Assembly (NCBI RefSeq): GCF_002967765.1
Contig: NZ_PUHY01000013.1
Location: forward strand, 62,001 to 126,000
Origin: Blastopirellula marina
Lineage (GTDB): Bacteria; Planctomycetota; Planctomycetia; Pirellulales; Pirellulaceae
DNA: 64,000 bases
Direction of reading: 5' to 3'
Within the stretch, counting starts at the first letter, position 1, and every line of letters starts with the position of its first letter. The position numbers and the translations under genes are program-made. The notes beneath the pieces were generated by a model, which saw nothing but the letters and a program-made list of their open reading frames with translations, was not told the origin of the DNA and did no database searches. This document shows positions 19,175 through 27,463 of this stretch, piece after piece.

Positions 19175-20335
19175 ATGAATCAGGCGGTAATCATTGACTG
19201 TGTGCGAACGCCCATCGGTCGAGCCCATCCTGAACGCGGCTACTACCGAGACGTGCGAAGCGACGACTTGGCGGTTCACTGCGTCGAAGCTTTGCTCAAG
19301 CGGACGGGAATCGATCCGGCCGAGATCGAAGACGTGCTGTTCGGCAATACGCAGCAAACGCTCGAGCAAGGTTTGAACGTGGCACGCATTATCGGTCTCA
19401 CCTCGGGTGTTGCGGCCACAGCTGGCGGGACGACCATCAACCGGCTATGCGGAAGCAGCCTCCAAGCGGTCAACCAAGCCGCGCACAGCATCATCGCCGG
19501 GGGCGAAGATATTCAGATTGTCGGTGGCCTCGAGCACATGACCCACGTGCCGATGGATCATGCCCTTAATATCAACCCGAAGCTGTACCACCACACTTCG
19601 GAAGCCGCCCTTCACATGGGTATCACCGCGGAATTCCTCGCCCAAACGCAAGGAATTTCTAGGGAAGACCAAGACAAGTTCGCCCTGGCCAGTCATCAGA
19701 AGGCGAGCGCCGCATTCGACTCCGGGAAGTTCCAAAACGAAGTCGTTCCTACGCATGGCCGCGATGAAGATGGCGCGCGAAAGCTCCTTACTCGTGATCA
19801 GTGCGTTCGTGAGGATACCAGCCTCGAAGCACTCTCCGCGTTGAAGCCCGTGTTTATGCCAGATGGGGGAACGGTCACCGCAGGCAACGCTTCCCCCATC
19901 AACGATGGTGCCTGTGCCATGCTGATCATGTCGGAAGCTTCTGCTAAGCGGCTTGGCCTAAAACCTATGGCCAAAGTGGTCGCCACGGCTGTGGCTGGCG
20001 TTGATCCTTCGGTCATGGGAACAGGTCCGATCCCGGCAACCAAGAAAGCCCTCAAACGTGCGGGAATGACGATCGATCAGATGGATCTCGTCGAGCTCAA
20101 TGAAGCATTCGCTTCCCAATCGTTAGCGTGCATTCGTGGGCTCGGCCTCGACGAAGAAAAGGTCAATGTCCACGGTGGTGCCATCGCGATCGGACACCCG
20201 CTGGGTTGCTCAGGGGCACGGATCAGCACGACCCTTTTGCACGCAATGAAGGACCGAAACGCCAAATTTGGCCTTGCTACGATGTGTATTGGTGTCGGAC
20301 AAGGTATCGCTACGATTTTCGAGCGGATCGACTAA
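19175..20335 (+). CDS. fadA: Acetyl-CoA acyltransferase (3-ketoacyl-CoA thiolase)
   Basis: The 386 residues fit a full thiolase. Catalytic Cys92 lies in [18 protein letters not shown] follows in the C-terminal half, then [16 protein letters not shown] with the conserved His, and CIGVGQG with the second Cys near the end. It starts at ATG 19175 after AGAAGGA about 10 nt upstream. Thiolase cleaves 3-ketoacyl-CoA to acetyl-CoA and a shortened acyl-CoA. It follows the bifunctional FadJ-type gene, and the acyl-CoA ligase starts 17 nt after its stop, so all are very likely one operon. Confidence 0.95.
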   Translation: MNQAVIIDCVRTPIGRAHPERGYYRDVRSDDLAVHCVEALLKRTGIDPAEIEDVLFGNTQQTLEQGLNVARIIGLTSGVAATAGGTTINRLCGSSLQAVNQAAHSIIAGGEDIQIVGGLEHMTHVPMDHALNINPKLYHHTSEAALHMGITAEFLAQTQGISREDQDKFALASHQKASAAFDSGKFQNEVVPTHGRDEDGARKLLTRDQCVREDTSLEALSALKPVFMPDGGTVTAGNASPINDGACAMLIMSEASAKRLGLKPMAKVVATAVAGVDPSVMGTGPIPATKKALKRAGMTIDQMDLVELNEAFASQSLACIRGLGLDEEKVNVHGGAIAIGHPLGCSGARISTTLLHAMKDRNAKFGLATMCIGVGQGIATIFERID

Positions 20336-20352
20336 AAGCTCGGAGCTCTCGG

Positions 20353-22056
20353 ATGGAAACGGGACAACGCCCCGACCTGCATGACTCAATTGCGGGTCTA
20401 TTTGTCGAACGAGTCGAAGCGAGCCTCGGCGAGGTCGCACTCTGGACGCGGCCCTCTACGGAGGACGCCCACTTTCAAGCGACTACCTGGGAAGAATTGC
20501 TGCGAGAAGTCTGGCATTCGGTCGTTGTACTCGAGCAAGTCGGTGTAAGACCAACAAATCGCGTTGCTCACTATGCTGAGAATTCCCAAAATTGGATCGT
20601 CGTCGACTTGGCTCTCCACTTACTCGGTGCCTGGCATGTACCGATCGGGCTACATGGTTCGCAGGAGTTGCAAGACGCGATCCATAACCATTGCCAGCCA
20701 GACTTCTCGATCTATGCAGAAGAACATCAACATAATTCTCAGCGTTGGATGATTCACTCGGGCGATACTAGCCAAGAGGCCCCCGGTCTGGCATTGGACG
20801 ATCTCATTGCTCAGATTCCGGCAGCGTCAACTAACGACATGTTGGCAAACTTGCGTCAACGATGGCAGCAACTTGATCCTGATTCCGTCTGCTCACTCGT
20901 CTACACTTCGGGTACGACGGGCGGACCGAAGGGTGTGATGATCACGCATCGGAACTTGGCGTCCAATGCGATGGCCTTAGTTAAAACATATGAGGAAAAG
21001 CCTGCCGATCGTCGTCTTTCGTTTCTACCGTTCAGTCATTTGTTCGCCAGAACCTGCGATGTGTATACCTGGATCGCGCGCGGATCACAGCTGGCTCTCG
21101 CTGCTTCCCGCGAGACAATCCTAGCCGATTGCCAAGCGATCCAACCGACACTGATCAACGGTGTCCCGTACTTCTACCAAAAGGTGGTCGAAGGATTACA
21201 GCGAAATGGAAAGCTGCAATCGCCTGGCTCGCTTAAGTCAGCGCTCGGCGGCGCAATCCGCATGTGCACCAGTGGCGGTGCTCCTCTTCCCCAATTCGTG
21301 ATCGAAGCGTTCGAGCGACAGCGAATTCTCCTTTGTGAAGGGTATGGCTTAACGGAAACCTCACCTGTCATCACTGTTTCGACCGAGGAAGCCAATCGCC
21401 CAGGCAGCGTGGGCAAGCCACTCCCCGGTGTCGAAATTCGTACCACCCAAGCCGGCGAGATTGAAACGCGTGGACCGCATGTGATGGCGGGCTATTATCA
21501 GGATGACGAAGCCACGCGGCAAATCATGGACGATGGTTGGCTACGTACCGGCGATCTGGGCCTGATCGATCATGATGGATTCCTGTGGATCACAGGACGC
21601 AAGAAGGAGATTCTCGTTCTCTCAACCGGACGCAATGTAAGCCCAGGCGCGCTCGAGGTCGCGATTAGCAGCCACCCCCTGGTCGCCCAGGTTGTGGTTT
21701 GCGGCGAAGGGCGAAAATGCCTGTCTGCTTTGATGGTTCCTGATCCCGATGAACTTCGTCGCCGAATCCAAGAGTCCAAACTGTGGGTATTTTCCAAGCA
21801 GCAAGCCCTGAGACACCCGACCGTGCGGCAATGGTTTCGTGAAGCACTCGAGTGTCAATTAGCCAATCGAGCCGACTACGAACAAGTCGGGCCGTTTACG
21901 ATTCTCGGGCAAAGTTTCACGCCCGATAGCGGCGAAATGACGGCCAAACTGAGCCTTCGCCGCGACGCGATACTGAAAAATTACCACGACACAATCGAGC
22001 AAATGTACCGTGGCAAGGAAGTGTCGTCGTCGTGGTGGCGATCTCTGATGCCGTAA
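20353..22056 (+). CDS. fadD: Long-chain acyl-CoA synthetase (AMP-forming)
   Basis: I start at ATG 20353 (METGQRPDLHDS), 17 nt after the thiolase stop, giving 567 residues. The frame runs open back into the thiolase gene, but that part is out-of-frame shadow. Signature motifs of the ANL superfamily are complete. They are the P-loop-like YTSGTTGGPKGVMITHRN, GYGLTETSPVI (adenine/AMP site), the hinge region WLRTGDLGLIDHDGFLWITGRKKEILVLSTG, and a C-terminal lysine (GEMTAKLSLRR). It would activate fatty acids to acyl-CoA for the adjoining beta-oxidation enzymes. Substrate chain length cannot be read from sequence. Confidence 0.92.
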   Translation: METGQRPDLHDSIAGLFVERVEASLGEVALWTRPSTEDAHFQATTWEELLREVWHSVVVLEQVGVRPTNRVAHYAENSQNWIVVDLALHLLGAWHVPIGLHGSQELQDAIHNHCQPDFSIYAEEHQHNSQRWMIHSGDTSQEAPGLALDDLIAQIPAASTNDMLANLRQRWQQLDPDSVCSLVYTSGTTGGPKGVMITHRNLASNAMALVKTYEEKPADRRLSFLPFSHLFARTCDVYTWIARGSQLALAASRETILADCQAIQPTLINGVPYFYQKVVEGLQRNGKLQSPGSLKSALGGAIRMCTSGGAPLPQFVIEAFERQRILLCEGYGLTETSPVITVSTEEANRPGSVGKPLPGVEIRTTQAGEIETRGPHVMAGYYQDDEATRQIMDDGWLRTGDLGLIDHDGFLWITGRKKEILVLSTGRNVSPGALEVAISSHPLVAQVVVCGEGRKCLSALMVPDPDELRRRIQESKLWVFSKQQALRHPTVRQWFREALECQLANRADYEQVGPFTILGQSFTPDSGEMTAKLSLRRDAILKNYHDTIEQMYRGKEVSSSWWRSLMP

Positions 22057-22077
22057 ACTTAATTAGCGAATTAAGTT
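22056..22077. other. AT-rich hairpin overlapping a stop codon
   Basis: A perfect 9-bp inverted repeat, AACTTAATT (22056-22064) and AATTAAGTT (22069-22077), has a 4-nt loop and begins within the stop codon of the acyl-CoA ligase gene. There is no T-run after it. It may be an mRNA-processing or partial terminator signal, or a protein-binding palindrome ahead of the acyl-CoA dehydrogenase gene. Confidence 0.4.
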
Positions 22078-22210
22078 ATCGCAAAATGCCACTTTCCACA
22101 TAGGGGCCGAAGTGGAATAGTAAGGTAGAATTCAGTTGCCTGGAAGCATCGCTAATGGGGGCATGTATCTCATTAAGCAACCTTTTCACCCCCTGGCAGG
22201 AGCAGCAACG

Positions 22211-24145
22211 ATGAGAAGTGACACATCAGATCAGATTCCCTCGGAAAACAAGCCCGAGGAGCAAAAGGAAACGTCCTTCGCTGAAACCGCGCTAACACTC
22301 GGCGGTAAAAGTGCCGATGAAGCACGCCGCACCGGGGCGATCGACACGGCTGACGATCAAGTCGAAAAGTTGTTTCAGCCGCAATATCAGACAGCCAACA
22401 GCCCGGCGCATCGCGCGGTCTGGGATCGTGGTATCCCGGTCGAATTGTTCGAGTCGGCTCCCCAGAGTACACCGCCCGAAATTCGTCAGGTGATGGACGA
22501 TAGCCTCGAAGTCGTTCGTGGATTCAAAAAAGATAAAGCAGTCACCGACGACAAGGGGAAGATTCGTGACGAAGTCTTAAACTCCCTGGGAGAAACCGGC
22601 TATTGGGGGCTGCTTGTCGACAAAAAGTATGGTGGCAGCGGCACGCCGTTTCGGTCGTTCGCTCCATTCCTCACCGAAATGGCGATGGTTGACCCGACCC
22701 TAGCCGGTCTTGCTTCCGTCCACGGCTGTATCGGTGCGGTCGACCCTGTGAGCACGTTCGGCAACGACGAGCAAAAAGAACGTTACCTACCGAAGCTCGC
22801 CAGTGGCGAACGACTCTCGGCATTTGCCTTAACCGAGCCATGTGCTGGCTCCGACCTCACGGCGTTACGGACCACAGCGAAGCTTGATGGCGACCACTAC
22901 GTCCTCAATGGGGAAAAGTTGTTCATCACCAACGTTGTGCCCGGTAGGACGATCGGTGTGGTCTGCTTGATCGACGAGGTGCCTGCGGTTCTCGTCGTCG
23001 ATTTGCCTCCGGAGGAAAACGAAAACTTCCAGCTTCGTAAATACGGAATCTGGGCCCTAAAGCATACCTATAACCAGGGCATCATCTTTAACAACCTCCG
23101 TGTGCCGAAAGAAAACCTTTTAAATCCTGGCAAGGGAACCGGGCTCACAATTGCCTATCACGGTTTGAACTTGGGCCGAATCAGCCTTTGCGCCAACGCA
23201 GCCGGAACGATGCGGTTGATGATGGCGAGTATGATTCCTTGGGTTCACTTCCGTGAAACGTACGGCGAACCAATCTCGAAGCGAGAACTGGTGCAACGTC
23301 GCCTGGGCAAACTTGCCGGAATGATTGTGGCGTCCGATGCGCTCGTGGCATGGTGCTCGACCTTAATCGATGCTGGATATCGCGGCGAAATGGAGTGTAT
23401 TATCGCGAAGATCTTTGGCAGTGAATCACAGAAGACTGCTGCGATCGAGTTGTTCATGAAGACGCACGGCGGCCGTTCGTTCCTGCATGGGCACATGTTT
23501 GGCGACAACGTGCACGAGTACCTCGCCCCTTGCATCTACGAAGGCGAAGGAGAAATGCTCGGCATGGCGTTCTTCAAATCGCTGGTGAAGAAGCACGGCA
23601 CACAGTTCTTCGAACCAATCGGCAAAGCCCTGCACGCTGCTGGGATCAAAAAACCGAATCCTCTGAATCCAGCTCATGCCTGGGCTCTCAAGGGAGCCTT
23701 GGCACCATACGCTGGCTGGATGATGAAGGAGTACATGGGTGGCAAGCCAAGTCCCAAGCTGCCGCAAATGCCGGACGACTTGAAAGCGCATGCCCAGTGG
23801 GCGGCCGATCAGTTGCAGGACATGCCATTGAAGATCTCCGGCACGATGCGAAAGCACCAGTTGAAGTTGGCCGATCGGCAATGCCGCATGTCGTATCTCT
23901 CGCAAAATGTGCAGGACATGATGACAATCCTCTGCACCGCGTTGTATGCAGCCAAGCAAGACAACGAAACGATTCGGGCCGCAGCCGATATTGCTTGTCG
24001 TGATCTGAAACGAGGCATTTTGTTAACGCGGCCAAGCGACCGCTACTTCCGACGCGTCACCGAGGTGGGCGGCATGGTCGCCGCAGGAAACTTCCCAGGC
24101 GTCGGCGTGCCTCCCGACGAAATCATGATGCGGTATGATAAGTAA
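22211..24145 (+). CDS. Acyl-CoA dehydrogenase
   Basis: The ATG at 22211 (MRSDTSDQIPSE) has an ideal AGGAG 8 nt upstream and gives 644 residues; upstream in-frame starts at 22136 (TTG) and 22163 are weaker. After a polar N-terminal extension of ~75 residues comes the acyl-CoA dehydrogenase fold. Its motifs are YGGSGTPFRSFAPFLTEMA, FALTEPCAGSDLTALRTTA (FAD/substrate signature), YVLNGEKLFITN and a C-terminal YEGEGEMLGMAFF. A further ~130-residue helical tail resembles long FadE-type/VLCAD-like enzymes. It performs the first, FAD-dependent step of beta-oxidation. The 154-bp gap from the ligase gene leaves room for its own promoter. Confidence 0.92.
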   Translation: MRSDTSDQIPSENKPEEQKETSFAETALTLGGKSADEARRTGAIDTADDQVEKLFQPQYQTANSPAHRAVWDRGIPVELFESAPQSTPPEIRQVMDDSLEVVRGFKKDKAVTDDKGKIRDEVLNSLGETGYWGLLVDKKYGGSGTPFRSFAPFLTEMAMVDPTLAGLASVHGCIGAVDPVSTFGNDEQKERYLPKLASGERLSAFALTEPCAGSDLTALRTTAKLDGDHYVLNGEKLFITNVVPGRTIGVVCLIDEVPAVLVVDLPPEENENFQLRKYGIWALKHTYNQGIIFNNLRVPKENLLNPGKGTGLTIAYHGLNLGRISLCANAAGTMRLMMASMIPWVHFRETYGEPISKRELVQRRLGKLAGMIVASDALVAWCSTLIDAGYRGEMECIIAKIFGSESQKTAAIELFMKTHGGRSFLHGHMFGDNVHEYLAPCIYEGEGEMLGMAFFKSLVKKHGTQFFEPIGKALHAAGIKKPNPLNPAHAWALKGALAPYAGWMMKEYMGGKPSPKLPQMPDDLKAHAQWAADQLQDMPLKISGTMRKHQLKLADRQCRMSYLSQNVQDMMTILCTALYAAKQDNETIRAAADIACRDLKRGILLTRPSDRYFRRVTEVGGMVAAGNFPGVGVPPDEIMMRYDK

Positions 24146-24160
24146 CCGATAGTTACTTAT
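24138..24160. other. AT-rich hairpin overlapping the acyl-CoA dehydrogenase stop
   Basis: A perfect 9-bp repeat, ATAAGTAAC (24138-24146) and GTTACTTAT (24152-24160), with a 5-nt loop includes the TAA stop at 24143-24145. It lies 20 bp before the TTG start of ispD. It has the same form as the hairpin at 22056, but a different sequence and no T-run. Confidence 0.4.
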
Positions 24161-24180
24161 TCACCTGAAAGGCCGCGTCG

Positions 24181-24867
24181 TTGATCCAATTTAGCGTCAT
24201 CCTGCCAGCCGCCGGACGCAGCACGCGTTTCGGCGGCGGAGAACTGAAGAAAGTTTTCGTAGAACTGCTCGGTCAGCCTGTCTGGCTACATAGTGCGAGA
24301 CGATTTGCGGCCCGACCTGATGTTAAAGAAGTCGTCGTCGTGATCTCTGCTGACGACGAGGCATACTTTCGCGAACAGTTTGGTGACGTCTGCCATGATG
24401 ACGGGATTCGCTTTGTCCTTGGCGGCGAGACACGCACCGATTCGATCGCGAATGGAATCGACGCGCTCCAGCAGCCTGGTGACTTCATCGCGATTCATGA
24501 TGCGGCTCGACCAGGAATCGACGATGCAATGATCGACGATGTCTTTAATGCCGCAGCAGCGAGTGGAGCCGCGATTTTGGCCTTGCCTGTCCCGGGCACT
24601 CTGAAGCGAAGTACCGAGGATGGAACCATTCAGGCAACGGTCCCGCGCGATGGGATTTGGGAAGCTCAAACCCCCCAGGTGTTTCGCCGCTCCGTCATTC
24701 TCGACGCTTACAAGAAATTCCGAAATGAGCCTGCCACGGATGACGCCAGCTTGGTGGAACGGTTGGGACATCCCATTCATTTGGTGAGGGGCTCGCTTCG
24801 AAATCTGAAGATCACGACGAAAGAGGACCTGGAAATCGCCGAGCGTCTGCTTTCTGCAGGGAGTTGA
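24181..24867 (+). CDS. ispD: 2-C-methyl-D-erythritol 4-phosphate cytidylyltransferase
   Basis: The 228-residue protein starts at a TTG (24181), the only start that keeps the N-terminal strand MIQFSVILPAAGRSTRFGG, which is the CTP-binding Gly-rich loop. Further IspD marks are the HDAARPGIDDAMID segment and TPQVFRRSVILDAYKK, and DDASLVERLGHPIHLVRGS near the C-terminus. IspD adds CMP to MEP in the non-mevalonate isoprenoid pathway and acts in the cytoplasm. It lies 35 bp after the acyl-CoA dehydrogenase gene, likely on the same transcript, and precedes tyrS by 105 bp. Confidence 0.94.
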   Translation: MIQFSVILPAAGRSTRFGGGELKKVFVELLGQPVWLHSARRFAARPDVKEVVVVISADDEAYFREQFGDVCHDDGIRFVLGGETRTDSIANGIDALQQPGDFIAIHDAARPGIDDAMIDDVFNAAAASGAAILALPVPGTLKRSTEDGTIQATVPRDGIWEAQTPQVFRRSVILDAYKKFRNEPATDDASLVERLGHPIHLVRGSLRNLKITTKEDLEIAERLLSAGS

Positions 24868-24972
24868 ACTCCAGCGTCTGCTTTCGTGTCGTCCCGTAGT
24901 GACCTGGGGCGTTTTGCCTTAAAATGCCCGTTTCTCAAGACAAAAACCTTTATTGGCGGCAATCTTCGGCTG

Positions 24973-26265
24973 ATGAAAGATATCTACGCAGAACTGTCCT
25001 GGCGCGGTCTGATCAACCAAACCACTGGCGACGATAAGTTCGCCTCCTGGCTAAATGAACAGCCGCGAACCGTTTATGCCGGGTTCGATCCGACGGCCGA
25101 AAGTCTGCATGTCGGTCATATGTTGCCGTTGATGCTGCTACGTCGCTTTCAAGCGGCTGGGCACAAACCGATCGCACTGGTTGGTGGTGCCACCGGTATG
25201 ATCGGCGACCCAAGCGGCAAGAGCGCCGAACGAAATCTGCTTTCGGTCGAACAACTTAGAGCCAACGTCGACGCCATCAAAATTCAGATGGGGAACTTTC
25301 TGGACTTCGATGAAGCTGGCAGTGGCGCCGTATTGGTCAACAATTTTGACTGGATGCAAAGCTTCAGCTACCTCGACTTCCTGCGAGACATCGGCAAGAA
25401 CTTTCCGGTCAACGTAATGATGGCCAAGGACTCGGTCAAAGGTCGGCTGGAGCGAGACGACGCTGGCCTGAGCTACACCGAATTCAGCTATATGCTGCTT
25501 CAGGCGTACGACTTTGTGCACTTGTTCGACAAGCATGGCTGCCAGCTGCAAATCGGTGGTAGCGATCAGTGGGGCAACATCACGGCCGGGATCGATCTAG
25601 GCCGAAGGATGCGTTCCGCCCAATTGCAGGGCATGACCTGTCCGCTGCTGACCAAGAGCGACGGTACCAAAATGGGTAAAACCGAATCAGGTGCTGTCTG
25701 GTTATCAGCCGACCGGACCAGCCCCTACGCGTTCTACCAATATTGGATCAACGTGGCTGACGAAGACGCGGGAAAGTGCCTACGTTTCTTAACGGAATTG
25801 GAGCGGGAAGAGATCGAATCGCTCGACAAATCCCGGGAAGAAGAACCGCACAAACGGCAAAGCCAAAAGCGACTGGCCGAGTCACTGACTGAGCTGGTTC
25901 ACGGAGCCGAAGGCCTCAACAGCGCCGAACGCGCCACGCAGATTTTCTTTGGTGGCGAGATCGATAACCTGAACGATAGTCAGTTGTTAGAGATCTTCGC
26001 AGATGTCCCTAGCCAGGAACTGGGACGTGATCGACTAACGGGTGACACAGGATTGAATGTCATTGATGCGTTGGTCGAAGCGGGCCTCTGTAAGAGCAAG
26101 GGAGAAGCCCGTCGTGTAATCTCACAAGGCGGTGCCTACGTCAACAATCGCCGCGTCGACGATACCGATACGTCGCTCGGCACCGATCATCTTGCCAGCG
26201 AGACCGTCATGGTTCTGCGAAGTGGTAAGAAGAAATATGCCTTGCTACGGTTTACCGGTAAGTAG
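24973..26265 (+). CDS. tyrS: Tyrosyl-tRNA synthetase
   Basis: The start at ATG 24973 (MKDIYAELSWRGLINQTT) gives 430 residues; the frame extends to 24886 but MKDIYAEL is the family's usual beginning. The class I signatures are visible: HVGH at 46-49 (HIGH motif) and KMGKT near 231-235 (KMSKS equivalent). Substrate-binding YAGFDPTAESLHVGH and QIGGSDQWGNITAG are present. A C-terminal S4 RNA-binding domain (GEARRVISQGGAYVNNRRV) completes the bacterial TyrS form. Confidence 0.97.
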   Translation: MKDIYAELSWRGLINQTTGDDKFASWLNEQPRTVYAGFDPTAESLHVGHMLPLMLLRRFQAAGHKPIALVGGATGMIGDPSGKSAERNLLSVEQLRANVDAIKIQMGNFLDFDEAGSGAVLVNNFDWMQSFSYLDFLRDIGKNFPVNVMMAKDSVKGRLERDDAGLSYTEFSYMLLQAYDFVHLFDKHGCQLQIGGSDQWGNITAGIDLGRRMRSAQLQGMTCPLLTKSDGTKMGKTESGAVWLSADRTSPYAFYQYWINVADEDAGKCLRFLTELEREEIESLDKSREEEPHKRQSQKRLAESLTELVHGAEGLNSAERATQIFFGGEIDNLNDSQLLEIFADVPSQELGRDRLTGDTGLNVIDALVEAGLCKSKGEARRVISQGGAYVNNRRVDDTDTSLGTDHLASETVMVLRSGKKKYALLRFTGK

Positions 26266-26298
26266 CGGAATCGTGCTAGCGAGCCCTGATTCAAATTG

Positions 26299-26336
26299 AC
26301 GCCTGGCGGGCAAACTCCTACGATTCCCCCAGGCGT
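26299..26336 (+). terminator. Possible terminator after tyrS
   Basis: ACGCCTGG (26299-26306) pairs with CCAGGCGT (26329-26336) around a 22-nt loop, followed by ATTAGTTTT. The stem is good but the loop is long and the T-tract poor, so this is only a candidate. Confidence 0.4.
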
Positions 26337-26380
26337 ATTAGTTTTGGGGCGAGGCGGGTTCCCTCACGGTTAGGTCTGCG

Positions 26381-27139
26381 GTGGCGCGAAAAAAGACGTT
26401 CATAGCGGTGTTTTGTCTGGCGGTCGCCCTGATTGCGGTGGTGACCGGAGCGGTCTACAACGCCACGCAACAGGCTCCCCAGTTCTATACCGAGGCCCTC
26501 GAATTCGAACCGGTGGACGCCAGCGAAACGGGCGAGATCCTGGAAGAACAGGTCTTTGCCTTCTCAAACCAGGTGAAGAAGCCACGACGCTGGTCGCTTC
26601 ATCTGACCGATCGTCAAATTAACGGCTGGCTGGCTTCCGATCTCAAAGAAAAGTTCCCTGGCATTCTTCCTGAAACGATCGAAGAACCTCGTGTCGCTGT
26701 GCAGGGCAAAACGCTGCTGGTCGGCTGCAAGTACAAAGGCCAATCGCTGAATTCGATCTTGGCTGTTTCGCTCGACTGTTTTCTGGTCGAGGGACAACCG
26801 AATGTAGTCGGCATCCAACTGCATAACGTTACGGCAGGATCGCTCCCGATTCCGATCGGCAAGCTGATCGACGAAATCAACACGTACGCCGATAAGGCAG
26901 ATCTTCCTCTTCGCTGGCAACAACGTGACGGCGATCCGGTTGCCTTAATAACCATTCCTAGCGAAGGACCAGAAATCGAAGGCGAAATCCGCATCGATGC
27001 TTTGGAACTTAAGGATGGCGAGATTCTTCTTTCGGGCGAAACATTGAAGACCGAAGAGGAGAAACAGAAGGAAGCCATGAAGGCATCTCAATCGGAAGTC
27101 GCCGAATCGGAGCTGGCACCTGCCGTCGAGTCTCCTTGA
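26381..27139 (+). CDS. Membrane-anchored protein of unknown function
   Basis: The 252-residue product starts at GTG 26381 (MARKKTFIAVFCLAVALIAVVTGAVY), a single N-terminal transmembrane anchor with the rest outside the cytoplasm. The soluble part contains LTDRQINGWLASDLKEKFPGILPETIEEPRVAVQGKTLLVGCKYKG, an arrangement seen in planctomycete proteins annotated only as hypothetical. The C-terminal 40 residues are Glu/Lys/Ala rich and probably disordered. No enzymatic motif is visible. The 3' end overlaps the convergent LigD-phosphoesterase-like gene by 52 bp. Confidence 0.7.
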   Translation: MARKKTFIAVFCLAVALIAVVTGAVYNATQQAPQFYTEALEFEPVDASETGEILEEQVFAFSNQVKKPRRWSLHLTDRQINGWLASDLKEKFPGILPETIEEPRVAVQGKTLLVGCKYKGQSLNSILAVSLDCFLVEGQPNVVGIQLHNVTAGSLPIPIGKLIDEINTYADKADLPLRWQQRDGDPVALITIPSEGPEIEGEIRIDALELKDGEILLSGETLKTEEEKQKEAMKASQSEVAESELAPAVESP

Positions 27140-27459
27140 ATCTCAAGCCTCAGCAGACCAAGAAGTTGCTTACCTGAAAGCTCGATTTCTATCTGGTTTG
27201 CGGTTCTTCGCTTCCACACAAACGTTCCTGATTCGACTTGCATGACTTCCCCGCGGTTATTCGACACCGGGCCTTCGTAGTCGAGATAGGCACGGCGATG
27301 ATCGAAATCGGGGATTGCTTCGACCGTGGCTTTCAAGTCAGGCAACTGCCACAAGGTAAAAGTCTTCAGAACATCCCCCTCTTCCAACATCAGATCGTAA
27401 TGATCTGGCTTGGTGGCCTGAAGGGGAGTTCGGTGATGCAGGATAACGAAGCGAAGCAT
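27088..27459 (-). CDS. Stand-alone LigD 3'-phosphoesterase-like protein
   Basis: The ATG at 27459 gives MLRFVILHHRTP and 123 residues. The start lies 4 nt after the stop of the DUF11 lipoprotein gene, so translation is probably coupled. The segments DHYDLMLEEGDVLKTFTLW and DHRRAYLDYEGPVSNNRGEV match the LigD N-terminal phosphoesterase domain (PF13298), including the His-x-Asp at 20-22 and the later Asp-His. In Pseudomonas LigD the residue two after the Asp is Arg52; here it is Met24, so catalytic activity may be lost. No ligase or polymerase domain is attached, and no Ku gene is nearby. Confidence 0.75.
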   Translation of the reverse strand: MLRFVILHHRTPLQATKPDHYDLMLEEGDVLKTFTLWQLPDLKATVEAIPDFDHRRAYLDYEGPVSNNRGEVMQVESGTFVWKRRTANQIEIELSGKQLLGLLRLEIQGDSTAGASSDSATSD

Positions 27460-27463
27460 ACCG

